Below are positions 33,219 through 46,741 of a stretch of 64,000 nucleotides of DNA, piece by piece. Source of the DNA: Hypomyces perniciosus (Eukaryota > Ascomycota > Sordariomycetes > Hypocreales > Hypocreaceae). The notes below the pieces were generated by a model. That model saw only the letters and a list, made by a program, of their open reading frames with translations. It was not told where the DNA came from and did no database searches. The stretch is from the NCBI GenBank assembly GCA_008477525.1, contig SPDT01000001.1:558001-622000 (forward strand), given 5' to 3'. Each line of letters starts with the position of its first letter. Positions within the stretch are counted from its first letter, which is position 1. Made by a program: the position numbers and the translations under genes.

Positions 33219-34056
33219 TCAAACCAGAAGAATGCTGTTGCAGCAGCCGTCATTTTCTGGGTCGTTTGTGATCTGCGCATACCGGCCCCAAACAACCTTT
33301 CCTCCCGCCGTCACCAATCCCATCTCGCTCACGTTGACTTCGATAACCGTACCCTTGGTCAAAACACCCAGTTGCGTGTACAACGGGTTCTGCGGGTTCT
33401 TCTTGACGCCGATGATAGGTAACTGGACAGTAACACCGAGTTCGGGATGCGTGACGTTGGCCTTCTTGTAACGCAGACCCATGGGACGGATGAAGCGCTC
33501 GTACTTGGGGTTTCGTCGAGTGAAATCAGGTCCCACAAACGTCGGCTTTGTAATAACACGCTTCCAGCCCTTCTTCTGCGTCTTCTTGCCCGTCTTGACC
33601 ACCTTGAACATCTCCTCCTCGCTGATACCTCGGACCTTGGGCAGCGGCACACTAAACTTGGCCGCCTTTTCAGCACGCTTGTTCTTGATAGCGCTGCTAA
33701 GTGCCTTAGCTGTCGAGGGGTTAGACCGATCGAGCAGGTACGAGGGCAGCGGCGTAGTCGGCTCCTTCTCGTCGGCGGTCTTGACGTTGCGCTCCTCGTG
33801 CGCCTTGATGGCCTTCTTCATCTGGATCTTCTCATTGTGGCGCTTCTTCTGGTACAGCTTGGCTCGCAGACCACGCAGGTTCTGGGCATCCTGAGACGCC
33901 TTGTGACCCTCACGGGCGAGGCGCTTGCGTGTGCGCTCTTCGTGATCGAGGCGGCGGCCGTGCAGCTTACGCCACCTTTCCATATACTCGTTCTGAGGCT
34001 GCTAGGAGTTAGAATTGCCATTGTCCGACTTAAAGCCTCCCGTTCCCACGTACCAT
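33219..34056 (-). CDS. NSA2: Ribosome biogenesis protein NSA2
   Basis: A coding first exon that is just the ATG (34056-34054, followed by GTACGT) and a second exon 33998-33219, giving 260 residues. The joined start [27 protein letters not shown] is the near-universal Nsa2 N-terminus. The middle is basic, and the C-terminal part is an eS8-like beta barrel ([40 protein letters not shown]). Nsa2 is a pre-60S factor needed for 27S pre-rRNA processing. The acceptor is a TAGCAG tandem; use of the first AG would insert one Gln. It shares a head-to-head promoter with the bL21m gene. Confidence 0.93.
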
Positions 34057-34352
34057 GTTGGCGGTGTTTTTGTCCGGCTATGGGACTTGCTTCTATCGTA
34101 GTGGAGAGGTCTGTCCTGTTCGGTGAAAAACCAGCCTCGATAAAAAAACACAGAGGCGGTTTATCGGGGAACGGCGGCGCCAATAATTTCTTCGGACGCC
34201 GGGACCACCCTAATCCGGGCTCCGGGACACAAGCTCCATCAAGCGGACTGCGTGCAACTTTTTGGAGAGGGTCTCAAGCACCAGACGTATTTTCGATGCC
34301 ACGACCTGCAATTGCGCCCTCACCAACGATAGGGCACTGCGGTTGAACAACA
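34057..34352. promoter_or_regulatory. Head-to-head promoter NSA2 / bL21m
   Basis: Only 296 bp separate the start codons of two divergently transcribed ribosome-related genes. Shared regulation is plausible but inferred. Confidence 0.55.
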
Positions 34353-34982
34353 ATGAGCAGAGCACTCCTCCGCTCCGCTCTGGAGCTCCGAGCGTCGAGC
34401 TGTCGTCTCGCTCCTCGGCTCGCACTGCCAATTCGAGCTCGCGCATTCAACACCACCGCACCCATCGTCGAGCCCATTGCGCAGCGGCACGTCAACAATG
34501 CCGCCAATCCTACCGAAGATGAGATTCGTCCACTGGCATTCAAGAAGAGCCACCCAGCTGCGCCGCCCTCACCAATCGCCGACTCGGTCAAAAACCTCCT
34601 CCCCTTACTTGCCGCCCAGCCAGGCCACTACATCACCGTCCACATCCATGGCTTCCCTTACCTCGTCCAAGAAGGCGACCAGATCCGGCTCCCCTTCAAG
34701 ATGCCCGGTGTCCTGCCCGGCGACGTGCTCCGACTGAATCGCGCCAGTGTCATTGGCAGTCGGGACTACACCATGAAGGGAGCGCCGCATATCGATGAGC
34801 GAGTATTTGAGTGTCGTGCGACGGTTCTCGGGACGGAGTCAGAGCCGTTGAGGATTAAAATTAAGAAGAAGCGGAGGCAGAGGCGGAAGCGTCAGGCCAA
34901 GAGCAAACATCGATACACCATCTTGCGGATCTCAGAGTTGAATATCAACAACGTGGAGGAGATTGAGGAGCCATCTTCATGA
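34353..34982 (+). CDS. MRPL49: Mitochondrial large-subunit ribosomal protein bL21m
   Basis: Single exon, 209 residues. The N-terminus is rich in Arg, Ala and Ser with few acidic residues (MSRALLRSALELRASSCRLA...), typical of a mitochondrial presequence. The body has the L21 pattern: HYITVHIHGFPYLVQEGDQIRLPFKMPGVLPGDVLRLNRASVIGSRDYT, ending in a basic KIKKKRRQRRKRQAKSKHRYTILRI block that binds rRNA. It is equivalent to yeast MRPL49. Convergent with MPS1 across about 550 bp. Confidence 0.93.
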   Translation: MSRALLRSALELRASSCRLAPRLALPIRARAFNTTAPIVEPIAQRHVNNAANPTEDEIRPLAFKKSHPAAPPSPIADSVKNLLPLLAAQPGHYITVHIHGFPYLVQEGDQIRLPFKMPGVLPGDVLRLNRASVIGSRDYTMKGAPHIDERVFECRATVLGTESEPLRIKIKKKRRQRRKRQAKSKHRYTILRISELNINNVEEIEEPSS

Positions 34983-35536
34983 GCTCCGTTGGTAGCGGTG
35001 GCGTTGGATTGAGAACTAAATAACCGATGAAGATGGAACATTGATGGATGAAATAACGACATGATAACATCGTGAGACAATGTATCATCATCTGACCAGC
35101 AGACATGGCTGGCTGTACAATAATGAACGGATATTACAACAATCACCGCAGCTCGCACAATGACAGACTTGCAATCTTGTGAAGAAGGGAACAAGACTCC
35201 AATGATCTCGACATTCGATTTTTGCGCCATATCGCAAGGCAATGTCCTAAAACGCTATTCCATGCTGAAACCCCAATCCAAATTACGAGTGCATCCTGAC
35301 CACTCCGCCATACAAAAAAAGGGCCGTACACAATGAAAGACAAGAAAAAGAACAATAATAGAAGAAAAGATAAAACTCCACAACACCAAGCTGGCGATGC
35401 AAGGGCTTTCAAAAAGCGTCATCATAAGAAAAAGCGTTTTCTCGTCTCCGCCCGCAGTGATAAAAAAAGAATGCGCCGATCTGGTTCTTGTACTTCTAAT
35501 ATGCCGCATGTTTTTTGCAAGATTTTGTTGTTTGTT
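34983..35536. other. Convergent spacer bL21m / MPS1
   Basis: 554 bp, A-rich on the plus strand around 35310-35480. Two 3' UTRs are expected; no gene seen. Confidence 0.55.
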
Positions 35537-38169
35537 TCACATCCTATTGGCCATGGCCTTCCTAATGCTGGTCCAGTAAGCCTGTGGCCATACACTCATG
35601 CTCTCTGATTCAGTAGGCATGCGTTCGCGGCATCTTGTGACAACACTCTGGATGATTCTTCCAAGAAGTTCCTCGTCAATAGGGAGAGCCTTGTCGCCGA
35701 CTTCCACGGGGTATAGGAAAGGGTCGGTCTCATGGAGGAGCTCCTCACATGTAGGTCGCATATGCTGGTCCCGGTTGAGGCAACGTTTCATAGTCCTAAT
35801 AAGTGATGGGGGAACCAGCACGCCACCCATACCGCGAGATGGAAACTCAATGGCGTGATCCCAGTTAATAATAGCCTGGCATCTCGCCATCTGATTCGCA
35901 ATGTGACCGAATGGCGGTAAGCCATAAACCATCTGGTAAAGAATGCAGCCCAGTGACCAAACATCACTCGGCTTTCCAAGCTTCATAAGCTTCGGCCGAC
36001 CAGGAAGTCGTCCGCCGCGAGGATTGTTGGAATCTATCAGCGACTCGGGTGACATGTAGTTTGGTGTGCCAATTTGTGTCTCGCGGTGAACATTAACAGT
36101 CTCGTCAGTCTGGATAGCGTTGGCAATACCAAAATCGATCAATTTTAGTCGACCCTTGACGAGAACAAAGTTGGCAGGCTTCAGGTCGGAATGAACGATA
36201 TCGTATTGATGGACTGATTGCAGGCACTCCAACATCTCCTTCCAGTAGAAGCGCACAAACACGGGATCGAATTTGGAAGCTTCGGGATTTTGGCGACTTG
36301 CCAAGAGAGCATTCAAGTCTCTCTCGCCCATTTCCATAACCTAGATTAATTAGCTTTCAGATCAGCCTCATGATAGTGTATCAAGGCACTCACCAGACTA
36401 AGCACCTGCTTCTCCCCATTCATCTCATAAGCGAAGAGGTTAATGACACGGTCCACACCAGCCAGTTTTCCAAGCAGGTCAATCTCGCCCCTGTATCCCT
36501 TGATTGTCGCCTCATCTGCGTTTTCCAGGGCCACTCGTTTCAAAGCAAACATGTGGCCGTTCTCTGCCGTCACACGATAAACCTTGGCGCTGCCACCTCG
36601 ACCCAGGCAGTCCAATCTGGTGTATGACTTTCCATTGACCCTTAACACATTTCTTCGTTGCTTGGTCTGGGTGGTCGTGGCAGCCCCAGTAGCAGATGTT
36701 GCTGCTTCTAAAACAGACATCTTGGGGGGTGGAGGAGGTGCAGGTCGATGTGGCGTATTGTTTGCAATCGAGGCCAATGGCTTTCGTTCAGGCGATACCT
36801 TCCTACCCAGTCCAAGATCGGCAGCCAAGGGTCGTCGGGGGATCTTCTCGAAGAGATCTTCGGATGAAGGCTTGGAGCGACTATAGGCGGAGTGGATTTC
36901 GTTCTCCTGGTCATTTGACGAAGGTAACGATGGTTGGGGTACTGAGACTCTGTAGGGGATTTCCTCCTCCTCCCTCTCTGGCTGTCGCTCCTTTTCCGGT
37001 TCACGCTCAAATTCTCGCGGAGACGACCTTGCAGATCCACCTCGCATATCCATGTTAGAGAGATGTCTCCTATGAATCGCCCTGGCAGCGCTTCCACTAA
37101 CAGGACTTCCAGAGTGAAAGTCACGGTTTATGTCAGGGTAGTACAGAGAATCCGGTGCGTCGTCTAGATGATGATTCCCGTGCTCTTGATTAGAGTTGTT
37201 GAAGTGCTCCTCTTCCCTATTCCCTTCAGCATCCTCCTCACTCTGTCTCCGTCTACCCCGTCGCGCAGGACCGCTGAGAAAGCTGCCGGCAACCTTTCCC
37301 ACTCGCTTAATTCGCATTGAGCTCTGCAAGTTTGCATTGTCTTCCGGTCGGCTTCTGGTGGAAGTATATCGAGAAACACTACCAAGACCAATTGGTGCAG
37401 CATTTCGGGCGACCGTTTCAGGCGCTTCGAGGCGGTCGTAATCGACTTCTAGAGCGGATCTATCAACAGCGGACCGGTCAAATGACCGTCCAGAAGATGG
37501 ACCAGCCGATCCCATGCGGTCTCGATTACCAGACGAATTCGTTGAGATTCGTACAACTCGGTTGCCGGGAGCCGGTGTGTTGATATCTGGCTGTGATTCT
37601 GGCTGCTCATCGGAAGACTTGTCCCTGCTCGGTGGTCGACTGTTTTGTTGTTGTTGTGGCTGTCGCTGAGTTGACCGAGACATTGAGGTAGAACGCCGTT
37701 GGGAAGACCTCATCTGACTCAAGCTCTGGGGCGTATTGCTGAGTCGAACAACTCTTTTCCTCACTGGACTAGCACCAGTATCCCTCACAGGACTAGACCT
37801 GCCATCCGGCGCTTGTACGCTTCCAGATCTCAAGTTCCTCCCCCGATCAGCAGCAGAGGATGTCAACGCGTTCATTGCACTTCGTCGTCTTGTGCGTGGA
37901 GGCGAAGGCGGGCGTTCCACTGACTTGGCGGGGGCACCATCGTTCAGCAACGCCTTGGTGAGAGCACTGAGCTTCATAGGCACGGGGATCTCGTCCTCGG
38001 AGCTGTCATCGTCGTATTGTTTCGATTGGGCCTTGGCGTGTATCGCAAGAGCAGGTTGGCTCTCGCTCCTATTCAGTTTCGAATGTGAAGGATGTCGTCG
38101 TAGGGCCTGTCGTTGGGAGGTCCTCCGGACAGGACCGGTAGCCATGGGAGTTGGCGAAGCAGTCGCCAT
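35537..38169 (-). CDS. MPS1: Dual-specificity spindle checkpoint kinase MPS1/TTK
   Basis: Exons 38169-36394 and 36340-35537 join to 860 codons (859 residues). Roughly the first 520 residues are Ser/Arg/Pro-rich and disordered. The kinase domain has the Gly loop (CLGRGGSAKVY), catalytic Lys (FALKRVAL), VHSDLKPANFVL, LIDFGIANAI and an activation segment TQIGTPNYMSPES. HSDLKPAN with GTPNYMSPE and a YPVEV-type tail is typical of Mps1. It acts at kinetochores in checkpoint signalling and, in yeast, in spindle-pole duplication. The intron (53 nt, GTGAGT, GCTAAT branch) lies just inside the kinase N-lobe (SL | VMEMGERDL). Confidence 0.92.
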
Positions 38170-38585
38170 GTCGGACGCGTTGACGGGTAGCGGTAGCTAT
38201 TCGGTCGTCGAGCAATTGGTGAAGTGTTGGTGTAACTAAGAGATGATTTACGTGTCCAACTCGCCCATGGTGTGATATGTAACAATCGATCAAGAAATTA
38301 GCTGCTTCGTCGCGTCCGGGTGCATGTTCAAGAAATGAAGAACAGAGAAGCTAGGTTTGGTATTTTGGGTTTGGTGTTTGCGTGCCCCGGTAGCCAATCA
38401 GCGCACTCCCGGTTGCCGTGGGCAACGACGATCCGGATTGGTCATTGGCCCAACGCAAATGGACCCTTCGATCAAAATCTGATAACGGGTTGAGCAAGCC
38501 AAGTAAGCCCCTTGATGATGAATGGACTGGATTTTTAACAAGTTAAAACTGCAAGGCAATACGGATCAATCCGCCGCTTCGTTTT

Positions 38586-38595
38586 TTCACGTGAA
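38586..38595. promoter_or_regulatory. TTCACGTGAA palindrome (CACGTG box)
   Basis: A perfect 10-bp palindrome around CACGTG between the divergent MPS1 and PER1 genes, about 420 bp from MPS1. A second such site occurs before ADE8. A bHLH factor gene occurs in this window at 40.9-42.2 kb; linkage between them is unproven. Confidence 0.4.
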
Positions 38596-38869
38596 GATGC
38601 CTTATGAAGTTCAGATCATTTCCTAACCCCGCGCATTTGGTCACGAAGGAGAGCGTCAGTATCAGTACCTCGAACCTCTAAGGCTGTTGCCACGCACCCC
38701 CCTAGAATAGCTCTTTGAGGCGATACGAGATTCATTAAATTAGTAGTATATAAATCAGTTGTGCAAATCCAGTAACCTGGTGAAAATAGCAATACGATAC
38801 CACAATAGCTTTCTAAGAGCTCGAGGTCCTATAAGAAACCCAGGTAATATATTCTCTATAGATGGGATA

Positions 38870-38940
38870 GTCGTACGAAGTCCGGAGTATTACTTAAAGG
38901 TACTACTACTACTGCCAGTGTACTCCGTACGTACGAGTAC
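38870..38940. repeat. Motif cluster upstream of PER1
   Basis: Contains GTACGAAGTCCGGAGTA, a TACTACTACTACT microsatellite stretch, and GTACTCCGTACGTACGAGTAC, in which two variants abut through the palindrome GTACGTAC. Confidence 0.85.
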
Positions 38941-39203
38941 AATGTCCTGCGTCCCCCACAACGGCGTTTTTCGCGTCGGGTCGCAATGCAGCTCCGAAGC
39001 CCCCGAAAGCGACAAGGGTTCATTTTATCCCAACTCCCACATCTTACACCGGCAGAGCCATCGAATCACAGGACGAATCTCACACATTCTGCCTGCATAT
39101 ACTAATATCTACGAAGCACATACTGTGGCCTTTATCGATCTCTGCGCATTCTGCTACAGCAACTTCATTCAAACCTCTTCGCCGTTCTGTCGATGCTGGC
39201 GCC

Positions 39204-40411
39204 ATGGCGTCCGATAGGGGGAGGCCATGGATTCGCGCCGTCTCCCTGATCTTGCTCGTTGTCGTGCTCTTCGCCGGCACAAGCCACGCCTCCATTGGCG
39301 ATCAGTTGCCCGAGTTTAAACACTGCCTCGAGGCAAGTCGATGCTTTCGCAGCAGATCGCATACGCAGCGGTACTGATGCCTCTTCCCTAGGTCTGCAAA
39401 GCCGAAAACTGCGCGCCTGGGAAAGCCCATACTCCAATCCGTACGTCCTCCTCTTACGCCCATCCCTCCCTCAAGTCTATACGCCGAAACCTCGTCTTGG
39501 AAGCTAACATGTTGCTTGAATCACAACAGCCCTCCACCGTCGCCTCCTCTTCTGGAACTGCGCCAGCGAATGCGACTACACCTGCCAACACATCACCACC
39601 AACTCTCGCGTCTCCTCCTCCCTCCCCATCGTCCAATTCCATGGCAAATGGCCCTTCTACCGCTTCCTCGGAATTCAAGAGCCCTTCTCCGTCCTCTTCT
39701 CCCTCGGCAACTTATGGGCACACTATCAAGGCCTCAAGAAAGTCCGCGCCCTCATCCCTGCAGACTACCGTCTCCGCCGGTTCTACGAAACCTTTTCCTA
39801 CTTCGGTCTCGCCTCCTGGGTCTTCAGCGCCATCTTTCACACCCGTGACTTTGCCCTCACCGAACAACTCGACTACTTCGCCGCCGGCGCCTCAGTGCTG
39901 TATGGCATGTACTACACCCCCGTGCGCATCTTCCGCCTCGACCGTCGCACCCCCCGGCGCCGCTCCGTCCTCCACGCCTGGACACTTCTCTGCGCTTTCT
40001 TATACCTCTGCCACGTCGGCTACCTCAAGGGCGTGCACTGGGACTACACCTATAACATGGCCGCCAACGTCGCCGCTGGCGTCATCCAAAATTCCCTATG
40101 GAGCTGGTTCAGCTTCCGTCGCTACCGTGAGTCGCGCCGCATGTGGGCCATGTGGCCCGGTCTAGCAGTTGCTTGGGTCATGTTCGCCATGAGCATGGAG
40201 TTGTTTGATTTCCCGCCCTGGTTAGGCTGCATTGATGCGCATAGCTTGTGGCACCTAATGACGATTGCGCCAACAATCCTGTGGTACAAGTGAGTTGCTT
40301 TTCTCCTCCGGCGTCGGGTATCGTGGAACCAAGCCTAACGAAGAAAACAATAGGTTCTTGGTCAAAGACGCAAATGATGACATAGCTGGCAGTGAGAGGT
40401 TAAAGTCATGA
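39204..40411 (+). CDS. PER1: PER1/PGAP3 family GPI-anchor remodelling protein
   Basis: Exons 39204-39332, 39392-39440, 39530-40289 and 40354-40411 join to 996 nt (331 residues). The N-terminus MASDRGRPWIRAVSLILLVVVLFAGTSHA is a signal peptide or signal anchor. The lumenal Cys cluster CLEVCKAENC and FWNCASECDYTCQHITT is diagnostic, followed by QFHGKWPFYRFLGIQEPFSVLFSLGN and several transmembrane helices with AIFHTRDFALTEQLDYF. In yeast Per1 is needed for removal of the unsaturated acyl chain from GPI anchors in the ER. The first intron begins GC (GCAAGT...TAG), a non-canonical GC-AG intron. Frame and family alignment both require it. Confidence 0.93.
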
Positions 40412-40886
40412 TATACAAGAGACGGAATGAGATAAATGTTGACATGTAATGATCTATTAACCCACAACCAGATAAATCAGATACATTAAAAAACAGAACA
40501 CCATGTTTATTGATCAAGAGTGGAAAGATGTAATAAAATGCCAGTACTATTACGCTTTTATCTCATGACATCGCCCAAGAACCAACAGCAGTATACGCTC
40601 AACTCCTCAAGCCGAAACACCAGCCCAAGTCCACCATTCTCGACAACGCATGTTTGGCGTGCCTTTACCCGCGGTCCTAAACTCCATTAAATTATAATGT
40701 TATTTTGTCCAATATTCCCACCGGCCAGTATAGCAGTACTAAATCATAACAAGGGAACGTTATCTCGTAACACGGCTTTTAGTTGCAGTCGAAAACAGTG
40801 AAAAGCAAAAGAAACAAGGGCGCAATTACGTCGTGGGTATCCAGCCGACTTGCAACGGAAAAGTACCTAGGGAAACCATGTATCCC
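40412..40886. other. Convergent spacer PER1 / bHLH gene
   Basis: 475 bp. Two 3' UTRs are expected; no other feature seen. Confidence 0.55.
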
Positions 40887-42164
40887 TCATGAGCTAAGCA
40901 GATCACGAACCGACAAGGCCCGCCCACTACTGTTGATTGTTGTTCCCCTTCTATCACTGTTAAGCATCAGCAACGCCGCCGTAGCCTCCTGGTCAAGATC
41001 ACTTTGGGGGTTCAGCGCTGGACTCGTAAGGGTCGACCCAGAGGCAGAGGTGTAACCGCCACTGCCGCCGTAATGTTGGGGCCCAAATGCCGGTGATGTG
41101 CCGGCAGAGTTGCTGTAACTGTAGTGTCTCTGATCGGTGGATACCGATGAATACGAGTGCTGACGGTGGCGGGAGTCCTGAGCGTACATTGCGGGAGAAA
41201 CAAACGGCCGCTGAGGAGCGAAGACGGGCGACGTTGCCTCTGAGTCAGTCATGTCGATATCAGCAGCTGTGTCGTCCCGGAATGTTGGGTGAAATTCCCG
41301 GATGGGCGGCAAGGGGCTTTGTGAGGCTTCCGGTCGGCCCTGTTGCACCTCGACTTGCTGCGCCTTGAGCTTGGCTACGCAGTCCTCGAGGTAGCGAACG
41401 TATTCAATTGAAGCCTTCCCAAAAAAAAATTAGCTTGTTTGTTCATCCCAAGATATTTTATACAAAAAAAAACATGTGAAGGATGATGGGTCACGAACCT
41501 GTAGAATGGCCAGTTTATGCATCTCGCCCGTGCATGCAGGGATCATACTCTTCAAAAGAGCAAACTCCTCATTCATCTTGCTCCGCCTCCTTCGCTCAAT
41601 CAGACTGTGCGCTGTTTTCCTAGCGATTTTCCTGCCAGCAGCACTGGTTGCACTGGGTTGCTTTTTCTTTCCTTGTTCCTTGTTGGCGACAGCCCCCGAT
41701 CCGGAGCCGGGCCCGGTCCCGGCCCCGGATGTCTTGGCAGCAGCGGATGCCTTGCCACTGCCGGTCTTGGCGGGCTCTTTGGCGGAGGTTGAGCTTTCGC
41801 CCGTCTCTTGCGTCCGAGGCTTCATCTGGATGATTTTCCTAGACCGGGTGGGGGGTGGTGGCAGAGCAAAGGTGTTGTCCTTGGCAGCAGCAGAAGATCT
41901 CCGACGGGCTTTTACAGTCTCGGCAGGCTGCATGGGATATGTGGTTCTCGGGGATATAGCAGCAGTTAAGGATGATGGCGGGCAAGTTGCGCTGATTGGT
42001 GAGAGCTTGGAGTCGGCGGATGAGGCATGGGATGCATGGGCATCGTGGATTGCTGGAGGTGGCAGCTCAAATGTCAGTTGGAGAGAGGCGAGTTGCTGGA
42101 TGCCGTCCTTGCCCTTGATATCAGAGGAGGATCCAGGAGTAGGTGGGAGGGCCGGACGAGGCAT
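40887..42164 (-). CDS. bHLH transcription regulator
   Basis: Exons 42164-41499 and 41414-40887 join to 398 codons (397 residues). A Pro/Ala/Ser-rich disordered N-terminus precedes a basic helix-loop-helix at about residues 185-240: KTAHSLIERRRRSKMNEEFALLKSMIP with His and Glu of the E-box-contacting H..ERRR core, then KLAILQASIEYVRYLEDCVAKLKAQQ. The loop lies at PACTGEM. The C-terminus has tail motifs (MLNSDRRG, NSSGRALSVRDLLSS) that occur in a conserved fungal bHLH group. The intron donor is GTTCGT and lies inside helix 2. I cannot assign a symbol; it may bind CACGTG-type sites. Confidence 0.88.
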
Positions 42165-44871
42165 GGCCGCTAGTATGTATGATTAAATTGTTTGTATGAT
42201 GACGAGTCCTGTTCAGCAGCAAGCAGGGATGTGGGCTGCTGTACTTCGTATGCGTCTAGACGTTCGGCCTTTTTTTCCCCTCTCGATACGCGATATGAAA
42301 CGTTTGACAGGCCAATGGACGACTAAACGGGATCCTAACGACAAATTCTCCGGGTCACTTGCTCGTGTAAGTACGGTGGTCGGGCGCAGTCTCCTCGGAT
42401 TCCAGGGCTCTTTGTCGTAGCAGTGACTGTAGCGGCGCCCTCTTGAACTTCGATGATGTTCAGACAAAGGGAGAAAAAGTGTACCAAATTGGTGTTTGGT
42501 AGGTAGAAAGCCCGTATGCCGTGGCAAGTCGTCCTTTTGTACAAGTACGATTAGAAGTAGTGCCTTTTTGGCTGTGGTGACAAGGTGAGCTGAGACGCCG
42601 AGACACAACAGTGACGCTTTGGTGGTGTTGCGCCTGGCTTTCCTTATCTTTCACGCTGTCCCTCTTTGGTTGGTTGCTGGTCGGCCCGTCGATGTCCTTT
42701 TGCTTGCGAGGGTGGTTTATTTCACCCGTGGCTGGCTCTGCATGTACATACGACGCTGTAGTGCGTGCGTACTCGGGAAAATGATTGATTGGTTTGCTTT
42801 GCTGCTCGAAGAATGATATGTGACGCGGCCGAACTCAATGTGGACAGACTGGTGAGGGCGTATCACAACAGAATATCACGAACCGACACAGGGCACGAGA
42901 GCATCCATGCACCTTAAACCAAGAGAGGATGCAGTGGTGAAAGAGGGGGAAAGAACGGGGAAACTTTCGTGGATATCGGAAAAGAGAAAGGGAAATGAAA
43001 AAGATCACGTCTGTCTGCTCTTTCCACGATTTCTTCACACTCTCCTTGGTGTGCTCACTAATATAGGTAGTATGAGAGAGATAGCACCTTTCCCTATCAG
43101 TGATGCCGTAGGATCAAAAAGGCCCATGCAACCACCTCAGTAGTAGGTAGTACGGAGTAATAGTAGTACTAATACTACAAGAAAAAACAAGGGGGAATAG
43201 AAAGGCACATGGAGTCTAGAAAATCAAAGTCGAGCAAAAACGGGCGTTTCCAATTGACCAAGCAGCATCGAGAAAATGGTCGCGTGCTCGTCATGGTGTC
43301 GCTGTGTCACGGACGAATCAGCGGGTCGCATAGGCCCATGTGGTGAGCTCCGGGATTATGGGCCGAAAACCATCATCCTCTGAGGCCTCGCAACCGAGTC
43401 TCATGCTCGCCGACTTATCTCCACCTCACGTGCCCCGAACGAGACAGACAGATCGCAGCCTCCCCGTAGCCTTACCGATAGATAGTATACGAGTACTCCG
43501 TACACCGTAATAGTAATAATATTTGTTGGGAAATGTACCAAAGCACGGAGCAATACATCCGGGAGGAAACAATCACACTCACTAAGGTACGAAGTAATAA
43601 CTGCTCCAATCTCCTATCATACTCCGCACTGCATCCCCGGAAAGGTCGTCCGTCAGGAGCACGAGGACAAGCCGTCGCATCTCACCAACAAGACCAGACC
43701 TACAAAGTACATATGATCAATCGATGCATGCGCGGGCTCCGGCCCCAGTTGCCGTGTGCAGCAAAAGACGCAAACACGTTGGGCCAGCTCGTGTGTCCTG
43801 TGGTGAATGTCGAATCAACGCCAAACCTCTCGTAATGGTCGTACAGGGTACGAAGTACTCCGGATTCTCCTTACCCTTGCCCACGAGCACGTGCCCGCTG
43901 TCTGACAAGCCATTACCCAACAACTTTTAATGCCAAACACCACGTTAGCCTCCTTTCACTTAGGTATACACTCCCGGTCGGAGAGAATCCTGAACCCACT
44001 CGACTACTGTACGAGCTGAGCTGACTGCGCCTCCTAAAGATCCGGACCTTCCAACGACTATTACTACTACAAAGTACGAAGTACTGCTGCTAGTAGTAAT
44101 ACGTCAAGTTCCGGGTTGGCCATCAATTGTTAGCCCGCCACTAACGCCTAGCAATAAGCTTTTAGGAGAACAGTCGCGATGTTTCACTGCTCCGTACGGG
44201 GTAGCTTCGTCAGACATCTTCCCCCCAAAGTTCAACCAAAATCCCCTGAAATATTAGACCTCTCTGTCATCAAATACACGTATTAGTTATGTGGAGTTGA
44301 AGTCACATCCGCATCTTCAGGTTGTTCGGTTAACACGTGGCTTGCCTATTGCGGCGCGCGCTGTCTTGACCACTTTTCCCTTACCCTTCTCCCATGTAAT
44401 GCATGGAATTTTGTCTTCTTTGCTCGTGTGAGGAGGATATGTTCCTTCTTCTCTCTGTGTGACGTAGCATTAACCGAGCTCGAGTAGATGTATGAAGTAC
44501 TTCGTACTACAAGTAAAAGGCTCAATCTGTCGGATGACGCCAATCCAATGCCAAGCTTTTTTGCCAAGAGTCTGGAATCAAACACTATTAAATTGACATC
44601 CCATCACGAATTTCCGAGATTTGAAAACGAACTTGAAGCTTGGAAGGAAACCCCTTTATTCAGTAGTTATTTTTATGCGTAGATTTTTTCCCCCAGTCTG
44701 TTCGTGATGCAAAACTTCATTACTATACATTCTTGATGGCTGTCATAAAACTCGCGGGTGTGCGCCCAAGGACACACTGATATCTTTCCTTACCCTGGAT
44801 ACCATAAAAAATCATGACTTTTGTGAACGCCATCCAGCAACCAACCAGACTACTCGTATTCGTTAAATTTC
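42165..44871. other. Gene-free region, about 2.7 kb
   Basis: The region upstream of the bHLH gene, also containing the 3' flank of the P5CDH gene. It holds motif copies near 43140-43180, 43485-43505, 43588, 43845-43860, 44068 and 44490. The stretch 42240-42800 could be a long leader of the bHLH transcript. No frame resembles a known protein. Confidence 0.55.

Positions 44872-46741
<1,870 letters not shown>

Larger units (their letters stand above)
38170..39203. other. Divergent spacer MPS1 / PER1
   Basis: About 1 kb. It holds a TTCACGTGAA palindrome at 38586-38595 and a motif cluster at about 38870-38940. No coding frame recognised. Confidence 0.6.

Noticed and set aside
33447..34346. 299-codon plus-strand open frame
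   Set aside because: Antisense to NSA2 and running into the divergent promoter; no domain.
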